From positions 1 to 23,993 of the forward strand of contig NZ_JBEXCV010000138.1 in assembly GCF_040605455.1 (NCBI RefSeq): a stretch of DNA of 23,993 nucleotides, given 5' to 3'. Shown here piece after piece: positions 7,227 through 15,223 of the stretch. The notes under the pieces are model-generated. The model saw nothing but the letters and a program-made list of their open reading frames with translations, was not told the DNA's origin and made no database searches. How positions within the stretch are numbered: position 1 is the first letter of the stretch; each line of letters opens with the position of its first letter. The position numbers and the translations under genes were made by a program. The DNA comes from Embleya sp040605455. GTDB lineage: Bacteria; Actinomycetota; Actinomycetes; Streptomycetales; Streptomycetaceae.

Positions 7227-8260
7227 CGGGCCAGGCCCAACTCGGCGCGGAACAGCCTCTGTACATTACCGCCAAGGATCGCCATGATCTCCTTCTCACC
7301 CAATCCACGCCGCACCAACACCTCGGTGAGCGCGGGAAGTTCGGCCGGACCGTTCAGCCCGGGCAGTTCGGCGGAGGTGTCCACACCGGTGTAGTCCGCG
7401 CCTTCGCAGCACGGCGGAGTGATGTCCGCGAGCACCTCCTGCAGGAAGTCGGGGCCGATCCCGACATGGTCGATGCCCACCAGGGAGATGATGTGCTCGA
7501 TGTGGTCGACGAGCCCGTCAATGGTCTGCTTCGACCGGTCGGCGGACAGGAAGTCGGGCACGAAGTTGACGCACACGACGCCACCGGTCGCGGCCACGGC
7601 GCGGATCTGCTCGTCGGTCAGATTCCGGTGGTGATCGCACAGCGCCCGGGCACCCGAGTGGGTGGCGATCAGCGGGCGCGTGGCCCGCTCCAGCACGTGC
7701 GCCACGCCGACGGCCCCCAGGTGGGAGATGTCGAAGATGATGCCGAGCCGTTCCATCTCGCGCAGCGCCTCGACGCCGGCGTGAGTGAGCCGGCTGCCGG
7801 TGGCGTCCTCGCCGCTGCCGTCGCCCAGTGCGGACCGGCCCCAGTGCGCGATCGAGGCGACTCGTACACCGAGGCGGTACAGCGTGCGGAACAGTTCCAG
7901 GTCGGCGTCCACCCCCGGCGCGCTCTCCAGTGCCAGGACGAGCGCGATCTTGCCCTCGATGAGGGCCGTGTCGATGTCGTCACCGTTCAGGCACAGCCGT
8001 ACCTCGTCCGGGTTGCCCTCGGCGATCGCGTGCGCGCACTCCACCATCCGCAGCGTCCGGCGCAGGGCGCCCTCCGGACGGAACTGGTCGTCCACGAACA
8101 CCGGCAGCACCTGGATGTCCACCCCGCCCTCACGCAGTTGGGGCAGCCACTGCTCTCGGAAGAAACTCGCCCACCTGCCTGGTGGTCGTTCCACCACCGC
8201 CATCAGGAGATCGTTGTGTGTGTCCGCCACGACGGCACGGGTGTGCAGTTCGGCGCTCAT
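7223..8260 (-). CDS. M19 membrane-dipeptidase-family enzyme (renal dipeptidase type)
   Basis: A 345-residue binuclear zinc hydrolase. Visible ligands and motifs: DTHND (H15, D17), bridging E112 (LALES), ISHLG (H180), THSGAR (H201) and GIGPDF (D271). No signal peptide or membrane segment is present, so it should be cytosolic. The M19 family is known for cleaving dipeptides that carry a D-residue at the C-terminal position. That makes it a logical first step before the three downstream enzymes, which convert free D-amino acids to L-forms. ATG 8260 has GGAAGGA 6 nt upstream. It is the first gene of the minus-strand operon and its stop overlaps the M20 start (ATGA). Dipeptides from peptidoglycan turnover are an inferred source. 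Confidence 0.88.
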   Translation of the reverse strand: MSAELHTRAVVADTHNDLLMAVVERPPGRWASFFREQWLPQLREGGVDIQVLPVFVDDQFRPEGALRRTLRMVECAHAIAEGNPDEVRLCLNGDDIDTALIEGKIALVLALESAPGVDADLELFRTLYRLGVRVASIAHWGRSALGDGSGEDATGSRLTHAGVEALREMERLGIIFDISHLGAVGVAHVLERATRPLIATHSGARALCDHHRNLTDEQIRAVAATGGVVCVNFVPDFLSADRSKQTIDGLVDHIEHIISLVGIDHVGIGPDFLQEVLADITPPCCEGADYTGVDTSAELPGLNGPAELPALTEVLVRRGLGEKEIMAILGGNVQRLFRAELGLAR

Positions 8261-8652
8261 GTCGCGTCCTTCCGGTTGGTGTGTAAGCGACGCTAGGCCG
8301 CGCCACGTACCGGGTTCTTCGTCCGAATGACCAATGCTGTCGACACTTTCCGTCAGCGGGCACCAATGCCACGACCCGCTCGCGGGACCTCCATACCGAC
8401 GCGCCACCGGATCCGTACCCGGCAGGAGCGCGGGTGAGGCCATAGGTGGGCCGCGACGAAGAACCCGGCTCGGCTTTGTCGCGCCGGACGATCCCGGGCC
8501 ATGGGCTGTGCACCTACCGTGCGCAGGTGTCCTGGTATCCCCCGGCCCGGTCCGGCGGGTCCGCGCCGCCGGCTCGGGGATCGTCCCCGGCCACGGCACC
8601 AGGTGACCCGGGCCTCCTTCCCGGCCCGCCCGTCCACCCCAGGGATGCGCCC
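8261..8652. promoter_or_regulatory. Divergent intergenic region with paired ACCAATGC repeats
   Basis: These 392 bp lie between the leftward dipeptidase operon and the rightward acyl-CoA-dehydrogenase-like gene and should hold both promoters. ACCAATGC occurs at 8330-8337 and again at 8362-8369, exactly 32 bp apart (about three helical turns). This could be a pair of binding sites for a regulator of the D-amino-acid operon. No convincing promoter hexamers and no extra gene were recognised. Confidence 0.35.
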
Positions 8653-9849
8653 GTGCCCGTCGACCGTCTGCTCCCCACCGACGAAGCCCACGACCTGATC
8701 GCCCGGACCCGGGCCTTCGCGGACCGCGAACTCGCGTCCCGGGTCACCGGGTGCGAGGCCGACGCGAGCTATCCCACCGGTTTGTTCACCGCCCTGGGCC
8801 GGGCGGGGCTGTCCGGCCTGCCCTACCCGGTTCGGTACGGGGGTGGCGGCCAGCCGTACGAGGTCTACCTTCAAGTGGTGGAGGAACTCGCCGCGCGCTG
8901 GGCGGCGGTGGCCGGCGCCGTGGACGTGCACACGCTGGCCTGCCTGCCGACCGCGGCGCACGGCACCGACGCGCAGCGCGAGCAGTGGCTGCCCGGCATG
9001 CTCGACGGCGCGCTGACCGGTGGCGGCAGCCGCTCCGAACCGCATGTCGGAGCCGATCCCTCGGCGGTCACCTGCCGGGCCGAGCGCACCCGCGCCGGAC
9101 ACCTGCTCCAGGGCACCCAACTCGCCGTCGCGCACGGGGGTCGGGCGCACTTCCACACCGTGTTCGCCCGTACTGGTCCGGCCCGGCCGGACGTTTCCTG
9201 CTTCCTGGCTCCGGGCGCCGACGAGTACCTCTACTTCGCTGCACCCGAGGAGGCGACCGCGCTGCGTGCCATCCCGACCACCGCCGCCTATTGGGACGGG
9301 GTGTACCTGGAGCCCGAGCGGCTGATCGGGGCACCGGGTCGCGGTCTGCGGATCGCGTTCGACCTGTTGGACGCGGGCCGGTTGGGCGGCGCGGCGTGCG
9401 CGACCGGACTGGCCCAGGCCGCGCTGGATGTCGCGGGCGCGTTCGTGACCGGGGCCGATCGGCACCTGCTGGCCGAGCCCGCGGGGGCGGTCGACTCCGC
9501 CCGGGCGATCTACCTGGATGCGGCCCGGCGTCGCGACGCGGGCATTTCGTACACCCGCCAGGCGTCGGTGGCCGAGCCGGCCGCGGTGGAGGCCGCGGTC
9601 AAGGCGACTGCCGCCGCGGTACGGATTCTGGGTGCGGTGGCCGACACCGACGAGTTCCCGGTGCGGCGGTATGCGCGCGAGGCTGCGGTGCTGCGCTTGC
9701 GGATCGCGCCGGCGGCGGGGGCCGGTTCGGGTGCGGGCGGCGCGGGTTCGGGTGCCGTCGGTGTGGGCGGTGCGGCGCCCGGGCCGGCCGGCCGGCGCTT
9801 CGAGGCCGGCCGTGGTGGGGCCTTGAGCGTGCGGGGGTCCGTGGTCTAG
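8653..9849 (+). CDS. Degenerate acyl-CoA dehydrogenase-like protein
   Basis: A 398-residue protein started at GTG 8653, with AGGGA 7 nt upstream. It follows the acyl-CoA dehydrogenase plan: N-terminal helical part (LGRAGLSGLPYPVRYGGGG), a middle beta region and a C-terminal helical part with RILGAVADTDEFPVRRYAREA, which aligns with the usual GG-GY---PVER--RDA element. Key positions look altered. The middle-domain motif is GGGSRSEPHVGADPS instead of T-PEAGSD. The segment where the Glu base of many family members sits (YEGT) reads RIAP. The C-terminus is a low-complexity Gly/Ala/Ser tail (GAGSGAGGAGSGAVGVGG) instead of the last helix. It may be a flavoprotein with other chemistry, a non-catalytic relative or a decaying gene. 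It converges on the ECF remnant, and the two stops overlap as CTAG. Confidence 0.65.
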   Translation: MPVDRLLPTDEAHDLIARTRAFADRELASRVTGCEADASYPTGLFTALGRAGLSGLPYPVRYGGGGQPYEVYLQVVEELAARWAAVAGAVDVHTLACLPTAAHGTDAQREQWLPGMLDGALTGGGSRSEPHVGADPSAVTCRAERTRAGHLLQGTQLAVAHGGRAHFHTVFARTGPARPDVSCFLAPGADEYLYFAAPEEATALRAIPTTAAYWDGVYLEPERLIGAPGRGLRIAFDLLDAGRLGGAACATGLAQAALDVAGAFVTGADRHLLAEPAGAVDSARAIYLDAARRRDAGISYTRQASVAEPAAVEAAVKATAAAVRILGAVADTDEFPVRRYAREAAVLRLRIAPAAGAGSGAGGAGSGAVGVGGAAPGPAGRRFEAGRGGALSVRGSVV

Positions 9850-10088
9850 GGCTGCTTCGCGGTCGCGGTCGCCGTCGCCGGTTTCGGCGGGCCGTCGGGC
9901 TCGAAGACGATCGGTGCCTCGAAGGCCGCCTTGCGGGCGGCTCGGCGCAGCGCGGCCAGGACCGCCGGGCCCACGAGCACGATGGCGACGCAGTTGGTGA
10001 TCGCGCGTCCGGTGTCCCAGCCGAAGGTGGAGGTGAGCACGGTGAAGACGAAGAACCGGTGCAGGTTGTCCAGGATGGCGTAATCTTC
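9846..10088 (-). pseudogene. C-terminal remnant of an ECF transporter S component
   Basis: Reading leftward from about 10082, the translation runs YAILDNLHRFFVFTVLTSTF, then GWDTGRAITNCVAIVLVGPA and VLAALRRAARKAAF, ending in an Ala/Thr/Pro tail and TAG at 9848-9846. The WD-GRA-TN pattern, the hydrophobic segment and the basic RRAAR end are typical of the last membrane helix of actinomycete ECF transporter substrate-binding (S) components. Nothing upstream in this frame resembles the other four or five helices, and no start codon with a ribosome-binding site precedes it. About 65-75 codons of a roughly 200-residue protein therefore remain. A 64-codon frame from 10040 could still be translated, but it would have a single membrane segment. 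Confidence 0.55.
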
Positions 10089-10778
10089 ACGGACGGATTC
10101 CCTTCGTGACGGTGGACGCGGGCGCGGACGGCGGGAACGACGAGTCCCGGGCGTCCGGCCGAAGACAGGCGTCGGCCGCGGAATCCGGGCTTCAGCGTGC
10201 AGTCCACGACAGCTGGAGCCTTCGAGATCGAATGAACCCAGGCATTCCGACTCGCGGCGACCGGTCGGTCACCGCCTACGGTTGCGGGTCAGCGCCGGAA
10301 TTCGACCGGCTTCCCCTGGGCTTCGAATATTCGGTTGTCGCACGGCGATCCGAACGGATCGACGTGCGCCGACGAATTGCGTCGGCGTCCGGAGCGTACG
10401 AGAGCGCACACCCTGCGGACAACCGTCGACCACCGGAGCCCACCGTGCCGTTCGTCACCCGGATGGCGGATCCGAGATCGGCGGCGCCGGACCCGGCGGG
10501 CACTCGCCGGGCTCACCCGCTTCCTGATTCGCACCCCGCCCGGTCGGTGTGAAGCGGACGTGGAAGCCGCGCGGCTTCACGGACTTCGGCCGGTCGCCCG
10601 TCCATCGCACGCGACGAACCCGGGCGTTGTCACCCGACTGGGGTCTTGCGCCGGGCAATCCCGGTTGGACAGCGTGGAATTGCGCACGCACGACGTGTGA
10701 TCGCACGTCGGAACGAGCACACCCCGTACGGGCGCTTCGGACCCGACGGCGTGGGCGGACGAGACCAACGGGAGTGCT
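10089..10778. other. 690-bp region without a convincing gene, upstream of lodA
   Basis: No frame shows family resemblance or a supported start. Base composition is less G+C-rich here than in the neighbouring genes, and there are short A/T-rich patches such as the 10-bp palindrome CGAATATTCG (10324-10333). The region presumably holds the lodA promoter near its right end. It may also contain eroded DNA left by loss of the ECF gene's 5' part. Confidence 0.5.
10691..10710 (+). promoter_or_regulatory. Inverted repeat upstream of lodA
   Basis: CGACGTG (10691-10697) and CACGTCG (10704-10710) form a perfect 7-6-7 inverted repeat about 70 bp before the lodA GTG. It is a candidate operator or 5'-leader hairpin controlling the LodA/LodB pair. 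Confidence 0.4.
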
Positions 10779-12755
10779 GTGAGCGACCGCAACGGCAACA
10801 GGCGGACGGACGACCGCATCGTCCGGGTACGGATCCATCCGGCCATCGGCGTCGCGCGCGTGGGCAACAGCACGCGCCCGGACGGCTGGTACTACGGACC
10901 GGAGACTCCCGATCCGGAGCCCTTCCCGCCGGGCTTCAGCAAGGACGCGGACGGCGCGATCAAGCGCCAGGCGGCCCGCTTCCGGCTGTACGGCCACGCC
11001 GCCGATGGGCGCGTGGTGCGCGAGGTGACCGTCGCCGACCCGGGCACCCGGATCACGTGGGGCGTGCACGTGGCCAATCGCAAGGCCGCGTGGTACCAGT
11101 TCCAGCTGCCCCTGGACATCCCCGACTCCCGGGACCCGGCGGCCAGGCCGTCCGCGCGCCGCAATCCGCACGTCACCGATCGCCGCTCGCTGGTGATCGA
11201 CCCCGGCCGCAAGACGCTCGACGCCGCGGCCGGCGGCCGGGTGCCGTTCGCCGGCGGCCGATTCCTGGGTCGGGTCGACGTCCCCCTGGGCGAGATGCGC
11301 ACCGACGAGCACGGTCGACTGGTGGTCCTCGGTGGACTCGGCGCCTCCGGCTCGCCCGATCATGCGCCACTGGCCTCGGTGACCAACAACGACGGTTGGT
11401 ACGACGACATTTCCGATGGTCCGGTCACCGCCTCGGTCACCATCGACGGCGTCGGCGTACCGGTGGACCCGGCCTGGGTGGTGGTCGCGCCGCCCAACTT
11501 CGCGCCCGACGTGCGCACCGTGCGCACCCTTTACGATCTGCTCTTCGACGTGTTCGTCACCACCGGCCAACTGCCCTTCCCGGCCCGGGTCTCCTTCGGC
11601 GAACACATCGAGCCGATCCTGCGCCGGTTCTGCGAACTCCAGTGGGTCAACGCCGGATTCGCGGCCAAGTTCGGGTGGGCGGGCTCCGAGTACTTCCTCG
11701 CGCCCGAGGCACTGCGCCGGTTGTCCAGCCCGGCGGTCGAGCATCGCGAGATGCGTCGGCAGGTGTACACCGCGCTGCGTGACTACAACCGCGACGACAA
11801 GTCGCCGATGCCGTGGCCGTGGCTCTACGGTGACGGCATGGCCAGTGTGCCCAGGACGGTGCGCCAGTACATGACCCTGTCGCCGACCCAGGACAAGCTG
11901 CTGCTGGCGTGGTCGCGCGGGGACTTCGACGCGACTGCGTTCGCCGGATACCCGCACCGCGTGGAGGACGCGCCGCCGGCCGCGCAGCCGGGTCTGCTGG
12001 ACCGGGCCGCGTTGGACTTCTGCGTGGCGGACGCGTTCCATCCCGGGATCGAGGTGACCTGGCCGATCCGGCACGCGTCCATGTTCACCGAGCCGTTCCG
12101 GATCCGGGTGCGGGCCGAGGGCGATCCCGATCCGGACTACGGCGACACGCTGACCCCGGATGCGGCGCTGGCCGCGAACGGTCCACTGCACGCGCAGGGT
12201 CCGGGCGACCTCAGTCGGTGGATGGCGGTGCCCTGGCAAACCGACACCGCAGGCTGCCGAGCGGGCTACGAGTCACAGGCCGGCCTCGGGCCGCGCTACG
12301 ACCCGTACGTGCCGACGTTCTGGCCCGCGCGGGTACCCAACCACGTGCTCAAGCAGAGCGACTACGAGGCCGTCAACCGGCCGGACGGCACCGGATCGAC
12401 CGATCGCGAGGCCGCGTTCGCGCACCGCGCGGTGTGGTTGCGCGGACTGACCGGAACCACGCCCGAGGCGCAGCGCCGGCAGATGGTCGACGGCTGGCAC
12501 AAGCTCGGCATCGTCGAGGTGCGGCCCTACACGGTCGGAGACGGCCGGTTCCCGACGCGCATGCAGGTCGAGTCGCCGCCGGAACCGCCGTTCGATCAGG
12601 CCTCGGACGCCAACAACCTGGTCAACGTCCACGTACCGGAGCCGGCCGCGGCCGAGGCGGTCATCCGCGGCGTCGCCGACGCCACCGGACAACTTGCGGC
12701 GGACGTGACGGTGGGCTACGTCGACAACATCGACCCGTACCTGGACTCGCCCTGA
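10779..12755 (+). CDS. lodA: LodA/GoxA-family cysteine tryptophylquinone-dependent amino-acid oxidase
   Basis: A 658-residue protein started at GTG 10779, with GGGAG 4 nt upstream. It opens with the family's IHPAIGVARVGNS motif (residues 19-31) and holds the long beta-rich body of LodA-like proteins, including VTNNDGWYDDISDGPV (201-216), DFCVADAFHPGIE (413-425) and VPWQTDTAGC (484-493). D489 and C493 have the same four-residue spacing as Asp512 and Cys516 of the Marinomonas lysine oxidase, so C493 is the likely quinone-forming Cys. Partner Trp candidates are W553 and W573 (DGWHKLG); I favour W573. These enzymes oxidatively deaminate amino acids (lysine, glycine or others) and release hydrogen peroxide, which can be antibacterial. 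There is no classical signal peptide, as in other members. The adjacent LodB-like flavoprotein supports a functional CTQ enzyme. The substrate cannot be read from sequence. Confidence 0.88.
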   Translation: MSDRNGNRRTDDRIVRVRIHPAIGVARVGNSTRPDGWYYGPETPDPEPFPPGFSKDADGAIKRQAARFRLYGHAADGRVVREVTVADPGTRITWGVHVANRKAAWYQFQLPLDIPDSRDPAARPSARRNPHVTDRRSLVIDPGRKTLDAAAGGRVPFAGGRFLGRVDVPLGEMRTDEHGRLVVLGGLGASGSPDHAPLASVTNNDGWYDDISDGPVTASVTIDGVGVPVDPAWVVVAPPNFAPDVRTVRTLYDLLFDVFVTTGQLPFPARVSFGEHIEPILRRFCELQWVNAGFAAKFGWAGSEYFLAPEALRRLSSPAVEHREMRRQVYTALRDYNRDDKSPMPWPWLYGDGMASVPRTVRQYMTLSPTQDKLLLAWSRGDFDATAFAGYPHRVEDAPPAAQPGLLDRAALDFCVADAFHPGIEVTWPIRHASMFTEPFRIRVRAEGDPDPDYGDTLTPDAALAANGPLHAQGPGDLSRWMAVPWQTDTAGCRAGYESQAGLGPRYDPYVPTFWPARVPNHVLKQSDYEAVNRPDGTGSTDREAAFAHRAVWLRGLTGTTPEAQRRQMVDGWHKLGIVEVRPYTVGDGRFPTRMQVESPPEPPFDQASDANNLVNVHVPEPAAAEAVIRGVADATGQLAADVTVGYVDNIDPYLDSP

Positions 12756-13010
12756 CCGGGGCGGGGATCGCACGGCGGTCGGATACGCGGTGACCGGCGG
12801 CGGAGCCCCGTCGCGCGTGGGCTACGCAGGGCCGCGGGTAGGTCGCGTCGTGCGTCGGAAGGCCGAGACGGGCGGCCGGGTCACGGATGGCACGCGTGTC
12901 CCCAGGCGGCGTTGCGGCGCGCGTTGGCGCGCGCGTGACCGCCGACGGCGTTGCGCCGGGCGGGGAGTGCGTGTGAGGGACGTTGGTGTCCGCTCGTGTC
13001 GGGACGTCCC

Positions 13011-14189
13011 GTGACCGGGGTCGGGGCGCCGATTGCCCGCCGGCAGCGCTATGACGTCGTGGTCGCCGGCGGCGGGCCGGCCGGCGCCTCGGCCGCGATC
13101 ACGCTGGCACGCGCGGGGCGTTCGGTCCTGCTCGCCGATGCGGGTACCGGCCCGCCGGCGGTCGGCGAGGCGCTGCCGGGTGCGGCCCGGGTGCTGTTGG
13201 CGGACCTCGGTGTCGCCGAGCACGTCCCAGGGCCTGGCCATCTGCCCTGCTACGCCACGCTGTCCGCGTGGGGGTCGCCGCAGCCGAGCACGGTCTCCGC
13301 GATCAACGACCCGAACGGGCCCGGCCGGCACCTGGATCGCCCCCTGTTCGACCGCAGATTGCGCGATGGTGCCCGGGCGGCCGGTGCCGAGGTGGCCGAG
13401 CACACCCCGGTCGGCGCGCCGGTGCGGCGGCCGGACGGCAGCTGGTCCGTGCCGCTGGGACGGCCCGTCCGGCGCGAAGTCGTGGGCTGCGACTGGGTCG
13501 TCGACGCGACCGGACGCCGTGCGACGGTGGCGATCGGGAGCGGCGGCGCCCGCCGCCACACGCACGACGCACTGGTCGCGGTGCACCTGACCCTGACCGA
13601 TCCGGCCGAGCCCGACACCGACGCGAGTACGCTGGTCGAATCCGGCGCGGACGGTTGGTGGTACACCGCGCTGCTGCCCGGCGACCGGCGTCTGGTGGTC
13701 TACTTCACCGACGCCGATCTGCCCGCCGCGCGAGCGGGTGACCCGGCCCGCTACCGGGCTCTGCTCGCCGAGACGAGTCAGGTCGGCCCACGGCTGGCCC
13801 GGTGGCCGCTGCCGACGGAGGCGGTGCCGCGCCGAGCGCCCGCGCATGGCGCGCATCTGGACCGCGTCTGCGGTGACGGCTGGATCGCGGTGGGCGACGC
13901 AGCCGCCGCGTTCGACCCGCTGTCCGCGCAGGGCATCCTCAGCGCGCTGTACACCGGCCTGACCGCCGGCCACACCGTCGAGGCGTGTCTGGCGGGTCGC
14001 CGGGATGCGCCCGACGCGTACCGGGCCCGGCTCACGGACCTGCTTCGGGCCTACTGCCGCAACCACCGCGACGCGTACGCGGCCGAGCGCCGCTGGGCCG
14101 ACCGCCCATTCTGGCAGCGGCGGCATCTTGCCTCGCAGGCAGGCGAGTTCGTGGTCGAACCGGATGTGTCCCGGTCCGAGGTCGGGTGA
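13011..14189 (+). CDS. lodB: LodB-like FAD-dependent oxidoreductase (CTQ maturation protein)
   Basis: A 392-residue flavoprotein of the halogenase/geranylgeranyl-reductase superfamily. The Rossmann motif VVAGGGPAGASAAITLARAG gives G20-x-G22-x-x-G25, and a second FAD motif is GDGWIAVGDAAAAFDPLSAQ. LodB partners are required to form the cysteine tryptophylquinone cofactor in LodA, so I assign the role from the family and from the position 255 bp after lodA on the same strand. GTG 13011 was chosen because it leaves a normal short N-terminus and has GGGA about 6 nt upstream. The frame is open further upstream, and a start at TTG 12951 would add 20 residues. The gap is longer than usual for coupled genes, so a separate promoter or processed mRNA is possible. 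Confidence 0.8.
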   Translation: MTGVGAPIARRQRYDVVVAGGGPAGASAAITLARAGRSVLLADAGTGPPAVGEALPGAARVLLADLGVAEHVPGPGHLPCYATLSAWGSPQPSTVSAINDPNGPGRHLDRPLFDRRLRDGARAAGAEVAEHTPVGAPVRRPDGSWSVPLGRPVRREVVGCDWVVDATGRRATVAIGSGGARRHTHDALVAVHLTLTDPAEPDTDASTLVESGADGWWYTALLPGDRRLVVYFTDADLPAARAGDPARYRALLAETSQVGPRLARWPLPTEAVPRRAPAHGAHLDRVCGDGWIAVGDAAAAFDPLSAQGILSALYTGLTAGHTVEACLAGRRDAPDAYRARLTDLLRAYCRNHRDAYAAERRWADRPFWQRRHLASQAGEFVVEPDVSRSEVG

Positions 14190-14309
14190 TCGAGGACGCC
14201 GACCGATGGATGCGCGACGCACTACACCGCGGCCGGGCGGCGATCGACCGCCGGTCGGGTCGCGAGTCGGCGCCGTGGGTGTCCGGCGAGGGCAGCGGTG
14301 CTCGGGTCG

Positions 14310-14934
14310 GCGGCCTGGATCTGCGCCATCGCCGCGCGCGAAAAGCGCGGTGAACGCGAAGTCGAAGGACAACGACTGGGCCAGACCGTAGACCGAGCCG
14401 GGCACCACCTCGAACCGCTCGCAGCGCGTCGGCGCCGTGTTCGGGAAATCGGGTGCGCAGGTCGCGCTCGGTCAGCGCGTTCAGCACCAACGTCCGGCCC
14501 GCGTTGGTGCCGATCGGGAACGCGTGCAGGAAGTGTCGCGAGTGCGCCAACTGTCGCCGTCGGGGGGCCGGTTCGAATGGGGCGGCGCCGCTCGGGCCGA
14601 TCCGGGGCGGGTCGATGCGCGTCGGGCGTACGGCCGCCCTCGGCCCGGTCCGCGGCGGACGGAGTCGGCGGCGGGCGAACTCCACGCGTCGGTCGGTGCC
14701 GGCCGGATATCGGCGCCGTGCAGGACGGCGGTGGCGGCGCAGTGGGCGAGCATCGTGTGCAGGGCGGCGGGCGGCAGCCGCTTCGGGAGTGGCACGGCGA
14801 CCGCGCCGGCCCGATGCACCGCGCAGTAGGCGACCGCGTAGTCGGCCCATTCGCGGCCGGCGAAGATCAACGCGATCCGATCTCCCTCGCGCACGCCGCG
14901 CGCACGTAACTCCCGGGCCAGGGTGTCAATGGAC
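14310..14934 (-). pseudogene. Decayed acyl-CoA ligase (ANL superfamily) fragments
   Basis: Leftward from 14934, just after an in-frame TAG, the translation reads IDTLARELRARGVREGDRIA, then LIFAGREWADYAVAYCAVHR and AGAVAVPLPKRL. This is the typical N-terminal part of an AMP-binding enzyme. The frame then loses similarity near 14700, and no phosphate-binding TSGTTG loop is seen. A second frame (14544-14460) gives HSRHFLHAFPIGTNAGRTLV, which matches the internal F-P-GTNAG region of such ligases. A third piece (14408-14310, VPGSVYGLAQSLSFDFAF) is unassigned. Frame changes, the missing P-loop and the absence of the C-terminal domain show that the gene is not functional. It fills the 1.03-kb gap between lodB and the lanthipeptide genes. 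Confidence 0.55.
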
Positions 14935-15101
14935 TAGACCAATGACAAGAGCCGGGCGGTATCCCGGTGCGGATCCGGGCCGGAAATCGCACGCCGGACC
15001 GCTCCGCACGCCCCACGCACCCGCACCGGTTGGTCTGCCGACGTCGGATGAACCAGCCAAATCCCGCTCCGGAAAAGGGAATTCATCGGTCCGAAACAGG
15101 G

Positions 15102-15223
15102 TCTGTCGCAGCCGGGCTTCCGGCGCTAACGTGAGCCTGCCGCACTTCCCTAACCCAGGGTCGATGACTGGTGAACCCGGCGTACCCGCCGGGAACGTCG
15201 GGCATCGGCGGAAAGGTATCGTT
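15102..15223 (+). promoter_or_regulatory. Upstream region of the lanthipeptide precursor gene
   Basis: TAACGT (15127-15132) is a possible -10 element about 90 bp before the start codon; no good -35 matches it. CCCGGCG (15176-15182) and CGCCGGG (15187-15193) form a 7-bp hairpin with a 4-nt loop in the probable 5' leader. GGAAAGG (15210-15216) is a good ribosome-binding site 7 nt before ATG 15224. Confidence 0.35.

Noticed and set aside
5476..7287. A 603-codon + frame opposite the M20 and GNAT genes
   Set aside because: It is antisense to proteins with intact zinc-site and GNAT motifs, and its own translation shows no domain.
10106..10552. A 148-codon + frame in the gap before lodA
   Set aside because: No ribosome-binding site, no recognisable domain and disorder-like composition. 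Frames of this length arise by chance at this G+C level.
14481..14894. An intact 137-residue protein with ligase-like N-terminus
   Set aside because: After about 65 residues the translation becomes Arg/Pro-rich nonsense, and the continuation of the ligase appears in another frame. It was therefore recorded as a pseudogene.
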